The notes beneath the pieces are model-generated. The model was not told where the DNA came from, searched no databases, and was given only the letters and a program-made list of their open reading frames with translations. From contig NZ_JADPZX010000001.1 in NCBI RefSeq assembly GCF_015712165.1, forward strand, positions 4,533,501 through 4,597,500: DNA of 64,000 nt, given 5' to 3'. The position numbers were made by a program, and so were the translations under genes. This DNA is from Streptomyces spinoverrucosus (GTDB lineage Bacteria; Actinomycetota; Actinomycetes; Streptomycetales; Streptomycetaceae). Shown piece by piece: positions 20,378 to 27,739 of this stretch (position 1 is the first letter of the stretch; every line of letters begins with the position of its first letter).

Positions 20378-21922
20378 ATGACAGATGACGCGTTGCGTGG
20401 CGGGCCGACGGACGAGGAACGTCTGGCCCAGCTCGGCTACACCCAGGTCCTCGCCCGCCGCATGTCGGCGTTCTCCAACTACGCGGTCTCCTTCACGATC
20501 ATCTCGGTCCTGTCCGGCTGTCTGACCCTTTACCTGTTCGGCATGAACACCGGCGGCCCGGCGGTGATCACCTGGGGCTGGGTGGCGGTCGGCCTGATGA
20601 CCCTGTTCGTCGGCCTGTCCATGGCCGAGATCTGCTCGGCGTACCCGACGTCGGCCGGCCTGTACTTCTGGGCGCACCGCCTGGCGCCCTCGCGGACGGC
20701 CGCGGCCTGGGCCTGGTTCACGGGCTGGTTCAACGTGCTGGGCCAGGTGGCGGTGACGGCGGGCATCGACTTCGGCGCCGCGTCCTTCCTCGGCGCGTAC
20801 CTGAACCTGCAGTTCGGCTGGGAGGTCACCCCGGGCCGGACGATCCTCCTCTTCGCGGGGATCCTGCTGCTGCACGGCCTGCTGAACACCTTCGGCGTGC
20901 GGGTGGTCGGCCTGCTGAACAGCATCAGCGTGTGGTGGCACGTGCTGGGCGTGGCGCTGATCGTCGGCGCGCTGACCTTCGTCCCCGACCACCACCAGTC
21001 GGCGTCGTTCGTCTTCGGCGAGTTCGTGAACAACACGGGCTGGGGCAGTGGGGTGTACGTCGTCCTCCTGGGCCTGCTGATGGCCCAGTACACCTTCACC
21101 GGCTACGACGCCTCGGCCCACATGACGGAGGAGACGCGGGACGCGTCGACGGCGGGCCCGAAGGGGATCGTCCGCTCCATCTGGACGTCGTGGATAGCGG
21201 GGTTCGTCCTGCTGCTGGGCTTCACGTTCGCGATTCAGTCCTACGAGGGCGCGCGCACGTCCCCGACCGGCGCACCGCCCGCGCAGATCCTGCTGGACGC
21301 CCTGGGCGCGACGGCCGGCAAGCTCCTGCTCCTGGTGGTGATCGGCGCTCAGCTGTTCTGCGGGATGGCGTCGGTGACGGCCAACAGCCGCATGATCTAC
21401 GCCTTCTCGCGCGACGGCGCGCTGCCGTTCTCGCGCGTCTGGCACACGGTGAGCCCGCGCACCCGGACGCCGGTGGCGGCGGTGTGGCTGGCCGCGCTGG
21501 GTGCCCTCGCCCTGGGCCTGCCCTACCTGATCAATGTCACGGCGTACGCGGCGGTGACGTCGATCGCGGTGATCGGCCTGTACATCGCGTACGTCATCCC
21601 GACACTGCTGCGGCTGTGGAAGGGCGAGGCGTTCGAACGGGGGCCGTGGCACCTGGGCCGCTGGTCGCGTCCCGTCGGGGTGGTGGCGGTCGGCTGGGTC
21701 GGCGTGATCACGGTCCTCTTCATGCTCCCGCAGGTCTCCCCGGTGACGTGGGAGACCTTCAACTACGCCCCGATCGCCGTCCTGGTCGTCCTCGGCTTCG
21801 CCACGAGCTGGTGGGTGGCGTCGGCTCGGCACTGGTTCCTGAACCCGGAACACGAGCGGACCGCGGGGAGGGAGGCGGCGCGGTCGGGGGCGGCCGTAGA
21901 TCGCGAACCGGTAGATCCCTAG
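20378..21922 (+). CDS. Amino-acid/GABA permease (APC superfamily)
   Basis: This 514-residue transporter has about twelve hydrophobic spans. The first, FSNYAVSFTIISVLSGCLT, is the characteristic helix 1 of the APC GABA/choline-type permeases. TGYDASAHMTEETRDA is the conserved loop of this subgroup, and SVTANSRMIYAFSRDGALP is the family's cytoplasmic signature. It should import an amine or amino acid at the cytoplasmic membrane. The substrate cannot be told from sequence. ATG 20378 follows a G-rich ribosome site, and a palindromic operator candidate precedes it. The C-tail is charged. Confidence 0.9.
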   Translation: MTDDALRGGPTDEERLAQLGYTQVLARRMSAFSNYAVSFTIISVLSGCLTLYLFGMNTGGPAVITWGWVAVGLMTLFVGLSMAEICSAYPTSAGLYFWAHRLAPSRTAAAWAWFTGWFNVLGQVAVTAGIDFGAASFLGAYLNLQFGWEVTPGRTILLFAGILLLHGLLNTFGVRVVGLLNSISVWWHVLGVALIVGALTFVPDHHQSASFVFGEFVNNTGWGSGVYVVLLGLLMAQYTFTGYDASAHMTEETRDASTAGPKGIVRSIWTSWIAGFVLLLGFTFAIQSYEGARTSPTGAPPAQILLDALGATAGKLLLLVVIGAQLFCGMASVTANSRMIYAFSRDGALPFSRVWHTVSPRTRTPVAAVWLAALGALALGLPYLINVTAYAAVTSIAVIGLYIAYVIPTLLRLWKGEAFERGPWHLGRWSRPVGVVAVGWVGVITVLFMLPQVSPVTWETFNYAPIAVLVVLGFATSWWVASARHWFLNPEHERTAGREAARSGAAVDREPVDP

Positions 21923-22021
21923 CGCTTCCGGACCCTTCCGCCCGGCACCCGGCCTCGTCTCCGGGATACCCGATCGGCGACGCGGCCTCCTCGGGCTATG
22001 CTCGGGGAGGCAACATCGCCT

Positions 22022-22094
22022 GGGCCCTTAGCTCAATTGGCAGAGCAGTGGACTTTTAATCCATTGGTTGTGGGTTCGAGTCCCACAGGGCCTA
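22022..22094 (+). tRNA. tRNA-Lys (TTT), integration site of the adjacent element
   Basis: This is a 73-base cloverleaf beginning GGGCCCTTAGCTCAATTGG. The anticodon loop CTTTTAA gives TTT (Lys). The T-arm is GTGGGTTCGAGTCCCAC and no CCA is encoded. Its 3' 45 bases plus one are repeated exactly at 24300-24345, so an element integrated here and restored the tRNA 3' end. Confidence 0.96.
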
Positions 22095-22095
22095 C
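22050..22095 (+). repeat. attL: 46-bp direct repeat within tRNA-Lys
   Basis: The repeat runs from the anticodon stem to one base past the tRNA discriminator. It is identical to 24300-24345 and both ends diverge immediately outside (T versus A before it, T versus G after it). Confidence 0.92.
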
Positions 22096-22133
22096 TGAGG
22101 TCAGGGTCACCTTGTGGTCCTGACCAGCGATTT

Positions 22134-22168
22134 CGTGGCCCCGACCAGTCCTTCTGGTCGGGGCCACG
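22134..22168 (+). terminator. Terminator on the element side of tRNA-Lys
   Basis: A perfect 15-bp stem (CGTGGCCCCGACCAG, 22134-22148, with 22154-22168) and a 5-base loop lie about 40 bases after tRNA-Lys. The element apparently supplies its own terminator for the tRNA. Confidence 0.85.
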
Positions 22169-22242
22169 TCATGTGAGGAGGCCGTCTGCGTGAGCGGGTG
22201 TGCTGACAGACAGCGTGGCTTGTTCAGCCACCGTGTCTTTTC

Positions 22243-22674
22243 TCAGGGTTCGCCGCCGCAGGTGTGCCCCCCATGTATGGCATCGAAGGCGTTGGTGAGA
22301 CCGTCGAGGCGGTCGGCAAGTTTTCGGAATTCATCCGCGTGTGCTGTGAGGGTGTCCGCGAGGCGGCGCAAGTCGTCGGAACCATGCGGATGCCAGTCGC
22401 CGTCCATTTCGACGTTCACGAACGGGACATGACCGGGTGGGCGCTCGGTGAAGGGGCGCTGTTCGAAGCATGCCCGCAGGACCACCGCTGTACCACGGCT
22501 CGTTGAGGTCGTGAATTCGTAGTCGGGGCTCGCGTGCGTGATGTCGACACGGTAGCCGCCGGGCTGGTGCTCGCTCTCGCTGCCCGTACACCAGTCGGGT
22601 TCCCAGACGGCGACAGGCCCGTGGTCGCATGTGGGGACAGTCACTGTCCGGGACGAGTTGTCGTGATCCGGCAT
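22243..22674 (-). CDS. Hypothetical protein, DUF6907-like
   Basis: This is a 143-residue protein in the integrated element, starting at ATG 22674 (MPDHDNSSRTVTV) with AAGGA upstream. The CDHGP...DWCTGSESEHQPGG pattern, followed by a beta-rich middle and a helical C-terminus with LADTLTAHADEFRKLADRL, resembles DUF6907-type proteins common on actinobacterial plasmids and AICEs. That resemblance is tentative. Codon use is less GC-biased than the core genes, fitting transfer. No function is assigned. Confidence 0.6.
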   Translation of the reverse strand: MPDHDNSSRTVTVPTCDHGPVAVWEPDWCTGSESEHQPGGYRVDITHASPDYEFTTSTSRGTAVVLRACFEQRPFTERPPGHVPFVNVEMDGDWHPHGSDDLRRLADTLTAHADEFRKLADRLDGLTNAFDAIHGGHTCGGEP

Positions 22675-22735
22675 GAGCGGATTCCTTGTTCTGGTCGTCA
22701 TCGGCCCTGGGCCGGCATGCGATGGGGGTCCCGGC

Positions 22736-23491
22736 TCATTCCTCGTTCAAGAGCTCGGCCGCGGCCTTCGGATCCATGAGGGTCGACCAGGCTTGCTCGG
22801 CGGGAAGCAGGGGGCGGCTGGGGAGGGCGTACTCGGGATACCAGTCGGTTGGATCGCAGCCGGGGACATGGCGCAGAATGACCGCGATGAGATCGTCGGG
22901 GACGGAGCCGGTGATGCGCACGGCGACATAGGTCTCATGGCCGTCGTCGGCGCGTACGAGGATGCCGAGGCGGAAGGTGGGGAAGTCGGCGGCGTGTTCG
23001 TGCCCGTCGTGCAGTGATCCGCGAGCCAGCTCCCGCACAGCCGCAGCGAGATGGCGGACGAGCCGGGTACCGGCTTCGAGCTGGTAGCGATCGCGGTCGT
23101 TCTGGTCCGGGAGGAGATGCCCGACGTACGTCTTCGTACTCAGGGGCTGACGTTCTTCGGCGTTGTAGCGGGCCCGTGCAGCCCTCGCAGTCGTCTCCAA
23201 GGCTGAGTAGAAGTCGTCCGGCGACCCGTCCTCGCGTTGCCCGGCGGCGATGAGCCAGGGCAGGTCCTCGTCTGTCCAGACCGCTCCGCGCCAGCGTTGG
23301 ACCTTGACTTTGAAGAGCACCTCATCATCGATCGAGCGGATCCGCTCCTGTCCGGCCTCGCCGTCGGTGAAGCGTTCCCGGGCCTTGGCCAGGAGCGGAT
23401 GATCCAGTTCATCGAGCGGTTCCCGGGCTGGCGGAAGCGGTAGTTTCAGGTCGTCGCGGAGTGCGCGCAGGGTGGGTCGAGCTGGCCGCAC
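22736..23491 (-). CDS. Hypothetical partner of the ribbon-helix-helix gene; toxin candidate
   Basis: This is a 251-residue soluble protein of unknown family, starting at GTG 23491 just 3 bases after the stop of the RHH gene, so the two are an operon. It has a basic and acidic mix, no membrane span or signal peptide, a region with VQRWRGAVWTDEDLPWLIAAG and a beta-rich C-terminal half. Downstream position behind a small DNA-binding protein with a palindromic operator is the usual layout of a type II toxin-antitoxin pair, but the size is large for a toxin and no nuclease motif is visible. Other roles (phage defence, maintenance) are equally open. Confidence 0.6.
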   Translation of the reverse strand: MRPARPTLRALRDDLKLPLPPAREPLDELDHPLLAKARERFTDGEAGQERIRSIDDEVLFKVKVQRWRGAVWTDEDLPWLIAAGQREDGSPDDFYSALETTARAARARYNAEERQPLSTKTYVGHLLPDQNDRDRYQLEAGTRLVRHLAAAVRELARGSLHDGHEHAADFPTFRLGILVRADDGHETYVAVRITGSVPDDLIAVILRHVPGCDPTDWYPEYALPSRPLLPAEQAWSTLMDPKAAAELLNEE

Positions 23492-23494
23492 AGA

Positions 23495-23791
23495 TCAGTC
23501 GTCCTTGCCTACTCCGCCGAGTTCCTTGATCCGCTCCGGCGACAGTCCGGTGAGCAGCGAGACGCTCGATTCAACAGATCCGTCAAGCTTGCGCATCTTC
23601 TCCAGCATGCTGGCCCGAACCTCCTCACGGCGGATCTCCAGGTAGGTTCGAACGGCCTCCGCGACCAGGTCCTTCTTCGTCATCCCCAGAAAATGGGCGC
23701 CGTCCGCGATCAGCTCGTCTATGGCCGCATCGACCTTCAATGGTGCTGTCGTCCGGGTTGTCTTACTCCGGGCTTCCTCTGTGATGCTCAC
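23495..23791 (-). CDS. Ribbon-helix-helix-like regulator (antitoxin candidate)
   Basis: This is a 98-residue protein starting at GTG 23791 (VSITEEARSKTTRTTA), preceded by GGAGGAGG with a 5-base spacer. TAPLKVDAAIDELIADGAHF followed by MTKKDLVAEAVRTYLEIRRE is the beta-strand plus two-helix layout of an RHH/CopG DNA-binding domain (residues about 14-55). A helical C-terminal tail could contact a partner. A GTACC-AAAA-GGTAC palindrome lies in its leader, consistent with autoregulation. It overlaps no other gene and leads the operon with the 251-residue protein. Confidence 0.7.
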   Translation of the reverse strand: MSITEEARSKTTRTTAPLKVDAAIDELIADGAHFLGMTKKDLVAEAVRTYLEIRREEVRASMLEKMRKLDGSVESSVSLLTGLSPERIKELGGVGKDD

Positions 23792-23805
23792 GCTTACCTC
23801 CTCCG

Positions 23806-23819
23806 GTACCAAAAGGTAC
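23806..23819. promoter_or_regulatory. Palindromic operator ahead of the RHH gene
   Basis: GTACC-AAAA-GGTAC, a perfect 14-base palindrome, lies directly upstream of the ribosome site of the RHH gene. This is where an autorepressing antitoxin would bind. Confidence 0.55.
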
Positions 23820-24246
23820 TCCTATCCTCCTCTACTTGCGAGCGATGAGTGGACAGGATGAGTGGACAGGGGGATGCCTGAGGGAGATCTGAGGCCCTCA
23901 AGTCGGTGGCCTGCGGATCTTGAGTGCAGGACTTGTGCCGTACCAGACGAGGACGCCGCGGACGCGATGCGGGCGCTTGACGAGGCCGAGTCGGAGGCGG
24001 CCCGCCCCGAGCCTCACCCTGGGAGGCTGCGTCGCCGTGGCCGTGCAATCACCGACGCGCTCGATGAGGCGGGGCCACCCTGAGCAGCGTCGTCGTTGCC
24101 CTGCAGTCGGCGTTCGACGCACTCGTGTCCGCTGGTTGACCCGGCAATGCTCAGCAGGCTGTCGTGCGTGAGCGATGCGTGAGCGGATGATGTGGCAGAG
24201 GCCATCACGGCGTGGATCGAGTGCAAGGCGGCACCTATCTTGACCA

Positions 24247-24283
24247 GGTGGTTCCGGACACTGAGGAGGCGTCCGGAACCACC
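24247..24283. other. 13-bp inverted repeat beside attR
   Basis: GGTGGTTCCGGAC (24247-24259) pairs perfectly with 24271-24283 across an 11-base loop. It ends 17 bases before the right att repeat. It may be a terminator left from a lost att-proximal gene or a recombinase arm site. The rest of 23820-24299 shows no gene I can support. Confidence 0.6.
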
Positions 24284-24299
24284 CAACAAGATCACGCCA

Positions 24300-24345
24300 G
24301 GACTTTTAATCCATTGGTTGTGGGTTCGAGTCCCACAGGGCCTAC
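24300..24345 (+). repeat. attR: 46-bp copy of the tRNA-Lys 3' half
   Basis: It is identical to 22050-22095. It lacks the 5' half of the tRNA, so it is not a functional gene. Confidence 0.92.
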
Positions 24346-24350
24346 GGAAT

Positions 24351-24394
24351 CGCCCCCAGCTCAGAGGTACTTCGAGCTGGGGGCGTGTCCTTTT
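24351..24394 (+). terminator. Original tRNA-Lys terminator, displaced by the element
   Basis: A perfect 12-bp stem (CGCCCCCAGCTC, 24351-24362, with 24374-24385) followed by TGTCCTTTT lies 6 bases after attR. Before integration it would have ended the tRNA-Lys transcript. Confidence 0.85.
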
Positions 24395-24504
24395 GGGTAG
24401 GTCCCATGATCGTTAGTCGGCCCGCTGCTGGCCCGAGCGTCAGGCGATCAAGACATGAAGGGGCCCCGACCGGTGCGGGGGACACCGGCCGGGGCTGCGG
24501 TCTC

Positions 24505-25173
24505 TCAGGCGCGGGCGGACACGATGAGCGTGCCGACCTTCCGTCGGCCAGGGGGTGCGGGCAGCACCTCGGCGCGCACATCGGTGAAGCCGTGCCGGGC
24601 GAGCAGTTGCTCCCACTCGCGCGGCTCGTAGTCCCACCGCTTCACAACGAGCGGGTCCTCGTCGGCGCCGCGCGGGATGTACGAGGCCTGGCAGCCGTAG
24701 CAGCCCTGCACCGGTGGCCGCTGCGAGAAGACGAGTCGGCCGCCAGGGAGCAGCCGCTCGCGAACGGCGGGCAGGAGCAGTGCCGGGTCGGTGAACCAGA
24801 CGGCGCCGTACACCGAGTACACGGCGTCGAAGCCTTCCCGGTCTTCCCGCAGGAAGCTGACGGCCTCGGTGTGGTGCAGTTCCAGCCTCGGCGCCTGACG
24901 CCAGCGCTCGTGCGCCGATGCCAGCTGCCGCGGCGAGACGTCGACGCCGACGGCGCGCATGCCGATTGCAGCCAGGTGCGCGGCGTTGCCGCCCTTTCCG
25001 CACCCCAGGTCCAGAACGCGGCTGCCGGCGGCGGCGCCCAGCAACTCGACGCCGGGCCCGTGGTCCTCGTACTGGGTCCAGTTGAACCAAGTCGTTTCGC
25101 CGCGGGCGTTCGTCTGCCGGCGCTCGGGCCGCTGTCGCGCGTAGGTGTCCCAGGCGATCGCCGTGTCTGTCAC
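24505..25173 (-). CDS. Class I SAM-dependent methyltransferase
   Basis: This is a 222-residue methyltransferase starting at GTG 25173 (VTDTAIAWDTYARQ). SAM-binding motif I is VLDLGCGKGGNAAHLA. The following acidic residue is in AVGVDVSPRQLA, and motif IV lies around FDAVYSVYGAVWF. The fold is a plain Rossmann methyltransferase without extra domains. The Cys-containing QGCYGCQASYIP loop is unusual. It lies 72 bases downstream of the Cys-tailed protein on the same strand, so co-transcription is likely and that protein is a candidate substrate. Confidence 0.87.
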   Translation of the reverse strand: MTDTAIAWDTYARQRPERRQTNARGETTWFNWTQYEDHGPGVELLGAAAGSRVLDLGCGKGGNAAHLAAIGMRAVGVDVSPRQLASAHERWRQAPRLELHHTEAVSFLREDREGFDAVYSVYGAVWFTDPALLLPAVRERLLPGGRLVFSQRPPVQGCYGCQASYIPRGADEDPLVVKRWDYEPREWEQLLARHGFTDVRAEVLPAPPGRRKVGTLIVSARA

Positions 25174-25245
25174 GTGGTGCTCCGCTCACAGGGCCAGCCG
25201 CCCGGCTGTGATGCCGGGCGGCTGGAGTCTTGCACGATGGGCGCG

Positions 25246-25719
25246 CTACTTCTTCTTGCCGCTGTTGGGGCTGTCGCTGCATCCGGAGTGGCACTGGGTG
25301 CAGTCGGCCATGTCCGGCCACAGTTCCTTGTCGACGGTGTACCCGGCGGCCGTGATGGCGGCGAGGGTGCGCTCGCGGGTGGCCTGTGCCCCGCCCGGTG
25401 TGTCGTCGCCCTCGTTGGTCGGGACGTGGTGGACGAAGCGCCCGGCGACCCGTCGGCAGAAAGCGGCGTAGTCGACGGTGTGCAGGATGAACGTGTGCCA
25501 GCCGAAGTCGACCAGCTCGCTCGGCGCGAGGGAGTGTCCGGGCTGCTGGCCGGAGGCCGCGATGAACGCGGCCGCCTGGCCGACGATGCGGCGCGCGGTC
25601 GCCTCGTCGATGTCCGGGTGGTCGGTGGTGATGCGGCGGGCGAGCCGGTCGGTCACCTCAGGGTCGACCAGGGTGATCGGGTCGGTGGTGCCCACGGGAC
25701 GTTCTAACGCGATGGTCAC
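25246..25719 (-). CDS. Glycine-rich-domain-like protein with Cys-rich tail
   Basis: This is a 157-residue protein starting at GTG 25719 with a strong AGGAGG. Residues about 15-110 contain ELVDFGWHTFILHTVDYAAF and GRFVHHVP, a His-rich pattern I associate with proteins annotated as glycine-rich-domain-containing in Streptomyces. The C-terminus ends MADCTQCHSGCSDSPNSGKK plus K: three Cys, a CxxC-like array and a basic end, set off from the globular part. That layout recalls a leader plus modifiable core, or a metal-binding tail. It is followed by a methyltransferase and lies near a truncated XRE regulator of the type that often accompanies this family. Function is unknown. Confidence 0.7.
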   Translation of the reverse strand: MTIALERPVGTTDPITLVDPEVTDRLARRITTDHPDIDEATARRIVGQAAAFIAASGQQPGHSLAPSELVDFGWHTFILHTVDYAAFCRRVAGRFVHHVPTNEGDDTPGGAQATRERTLAAITAAGYTVDKELWPDMADCTQCHSGCSDSPNSGKKK

Positions 25720-25852
25720 GTCAATCCTCCTGTTGTGGACGATCGCCTCCGGTCGGAGGCGACGAGACCCGCCCGGCCCTGGTGCTCACGGTGTAGGGGA
25801 CGGGCGGGGCGGCCCGCTACCGGCGCGATCGGCGGCGCACCGGCGACGGGAG

Positions 25853-26011
25853 TCAGGGCGCGGTCGTAGCGATACCCCACGCGAGCAGTCCGGCCTCCAC
25901 CGTGAGGGTGGCGGCATACGCGATGACGAGGCGGCGCTCACTGTAGGCGGCGAATGCATCCTCAGCCCGGGCGCGGGCTGTCGTGATGACGCGCTGCTGC
26001 ACGGGAGCCAT
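25853..26011 (-). CDS. Small single-span membrane protein
   Basis: This is a 52-residue frame from ATG 26011: MAPVQQRVITTARARAEDAF, then a charged stretch SERRLV, then a hydrophobic span IAYAATLTVEAGLLAWGIA. Codon third positions are mostly G or C, and the layout (amphipathic helix then one membrane segment) is protein-like. It lies upstream of the Cys-tailed gene on the same strand. No family is recognised. Confidence 0.5.
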   Translation of the reverse strand: MAPVQQRVITTARARAEDAFAAYSERRLVIAYAATLTVEAGLLAWGIATTAP

Positions 26012-26046
26012 GGCCGCGGCCGCTCTCAGCCCACCCCCAGTCGACG

Positions 26047-26802
26047 ATGCTCACGCGGCCGTCCCCTCCTCCAGCTGGTGGCGTCCGGCGGCGATCAGCC
26101 GGGCGACGCGAAGGGGCGCGCACAGCATGCCGGGCGACGGCATTGGCACCGACCAGTACGCGCCTCGTGCAGCGATGGGAGTCTGGTACGACCGCGGCAC
26201 CGCGACCGGTGTACGCCCGTGCCCTGGAGGTTGTGACAGGCCTGCCCATCGAGTCCCTGGGCTTCCCGCCGCCGACGCTCGCCCGGATCTCCGAGGACGG
26301 GCATGGGGGCCACGACCTACAGGACTCGCCCGTGGGCGTCCCGGTCGCAAACGGTTCCACTGCCCCTCAGACCGCACCGCGCGGAAACTACTCGGGCGTC
26401 TGGCTGTCCACCTACGAGTACGTCTCCAGCGGCCGCGGCAACCAGGTCTTCACCGGCAAGCACCACGTCGTCCTGCTGCAGCACGGCAACCGGCTCACCG
26501 GCCGGAGCCTGCCCAACGCGTCCTCCAACCCGGACAGCCCGCTCACCCTCGACCTGCAGGTCGAAGGCGGCACGGTCACCGGGACGTGGACGGAGCAGAC
26601 GGCCGGCGAGGGCTACTACCGGGGTGCCCGCTACTTCGGGGCGATTCAGATGCTGGCCGAGCCGACCGGCCGCCGCATGGCTGGCAAGTGGGTGGGCTTC
26701 GGCAAGGAGTTCGACGTGAACACCGGGCCCTGGGAGCTGCGACTCCTGGACACGTCGACCGCGAAGGCGACGCTCGACTCGTACAACCGGCCGCCCGACT
26801 AG
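26047..26802 (+). pseudogene. XRE-type regulator lacking most of its helix-turn-helix
   Basis: The frame contains RLVQRWESGTTAAPRPVYAR, the end of an XRE helix-turn-helix, followed by a well-formed C-terminal domain (NYSGVWLSTYEYVSSGRGNQ, HHVVLLQHGNRLTGRSLPN, GTWTEQTAGEGYYRGARYFG, WVGFGKEFDVNTGPWELRLL). The upstream 25-30 residues in this frame are low-quality Arg/Pro sequence, and the first three helices are missing. The 5' part appears to have been replaced by recombination near 26128-26140, where a leftward fragment (MLCAPLRVARLIAAGRHQLE, 26051-26128) abuts it. The remaining product probably cannot bind DNA. Confidence 0.6.
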
Positions 26803-26811
26803 ACCCCGGTC

Positions 26812-27006
26812 ATGACGAAGCGCCCCCTGCGCGGCCCGCGTCGGGGCTTCGCCGGGCTGGACCGGATCCTTGCAGTGGTCGCAGAGGTGGGCTGGATTCC
26901 GTATCCGCGGGAGGAGGCGCGGAAGAGCAAGGCGCGGCAGCCAGGAACTCGGGAGGGCGGCATCTCCGGCCATGCGGCGGTGCGGACCGTCGACCCGTCG
27001 GCCTGA
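26812..27006 (+). CDS. Small hypothetical protein
   Basis: This is a 64-residue frame 9 bases after the XRE remnant: MTKRPLRGPRRGFAGLDRIL, then AVVAEVGWIPYPREEARK. Nearly all codon third positions are G or C, supporting coding. The ribosome site is poor and no family is recognised. It may be translated together with the upstream gene or be a remnant. Confidence 0.4.
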   Translation: MTKRPLRGPRRGFAGLDRILAVVAEVGWIPYPREEARKSKARQPGTREGGISGHAAVRTVDPSA

Positions 27007-27015
27007 GCGTCCCGC

Positions 27016-27651
27016 TCACCCCGCGTTCAGCTCCGCGAGCTTTGCGAGCGGCAGTGTGTGCTGGGTTTGCAGGACCTTCGCGCGCAGGTAGCGGACGTTG
27101 TGGGCCGTGGTGAAGACGCCGGTGGGGATGCGGTCGTGGACGGTGATGCCGAGGCCGCGCAGCTGTTCGGCCTTGTCGGGGTTGTTGGACAGGAGGTCCA
27201 GGTCCGTGATGGACAGGGCGCGCAGCATCTGGGCCGCCGCCGTGTAGTCGCGGCCGTCCTCCGGGAGGCCGAGCGCGGTGTTGGCCTCGTACGTGTCGAG
27301 GCCCTGGTCCTGGAGGGCGTACGCGTCGAGCTTGTTGTAGAGGCCGATGCCGCGCCCCTCCTGGCGGAGGTAGAGCAGCACGCCGCCGCGGGCCGCGATG
27401 CGCTCGACCGCCTCGCGCAGCTGGGGGCCGCAGTCGCAGCGCGCGGAGCCGAAGAGGTCGCCGGTGAGGCATTCGGAGTGCAGGCGTACGAGGGGGCGCG
27501 GGCCGGGCTCGCCGAGGACGACGGCCACGTGTTCCTGGCCGTCGGCCAGGCCGTGGAAGGTGACCAGGTCGGCGTCGACGCTGTAGCCGTCGTGGAAGCG
27601 CAGTGGTACCCGGACGCGGGCGCGCGGCGTGGCGGCGGGGAAGTCGGGCAT
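27016..27651 (-). CDS. ribA: GTP cyclohydrolase II
   Basis: This 211-residue zinc enzyme opens the imidazole ring of GTP, the first committed step of riboflavin synthesis, in the cytosol. The zinc-site motif RLHSECLTGDLFGSARCDCG (three Cys) and the catalytic loop LLYLRQEGRGIGLYNKL are intact, as is the DLLSNNPDKAEQL segment. It is a stand-alone RibA without a fused DHBP synthase. It lies 88 bases downstream of a MarR gene on the same strand, and the gap holds TTGAAG/CTTCAA elements. A RibD-like gene is just beyond the MarR gene. Confidence 0.95.
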   Translation of the reverse strand: MPDFPAATPRARVRVPLRFHDGYSVDADLVTFHGLADGQEHVAVVLGEPGPRPLVRLHSECLTGDLFGSARCDCGPQLREAVERIAARGGVLLYLRQEGRGIGLYNKLDAYALQDQGLDTYEANTALGLPEDGRDYTAAAQMLRALSITDLDLLSNNPDKAEQLRGLGITVHDRIPTGVFTTAHNVRYLRAKVLQTQHTLPLAKLAELNAG

Positions 27652-27739
27652 GCGGGTCTCCCGGTTGCGGTTGTTTCAGATTTGAAGCAGCCTCTCGAAC
27701 GGCGACCCTACTCCATGCTTTAACCTTCAAGCAACCCGT

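Larger units (their letters stand above)
22050..24345. mobile_element. Small tRNA-Lys-integrated element or remnant, no integrase
   Basis: A 46-bp direct repeat of the tRNA-Lys 3' half bounds about 2.25 kb. The interior has visibly lower GC, three leftward genes and no recombinase, excision or replication gene. This is the footprint of a tyrosine-recombinase element (AICE, prophage or satellite) that either lost its integrase or was always mobilised in trans. The original tRNA terminator now lies beyond the right repeat, at 24351. Confidence 0.85.

Noticed and set aside
23862..24083. 73-codon rightward frame in the tRNA-Lys element
   Set aside because: No ribosome site, mixed codon bias and no recognisable motif; probably noncoding remnant.
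24300..24345. Second tRNA-Lys gene
   Set aside because: Only the 3' half is present, with no 5' acceptor or D-arm. It is the attR copy.
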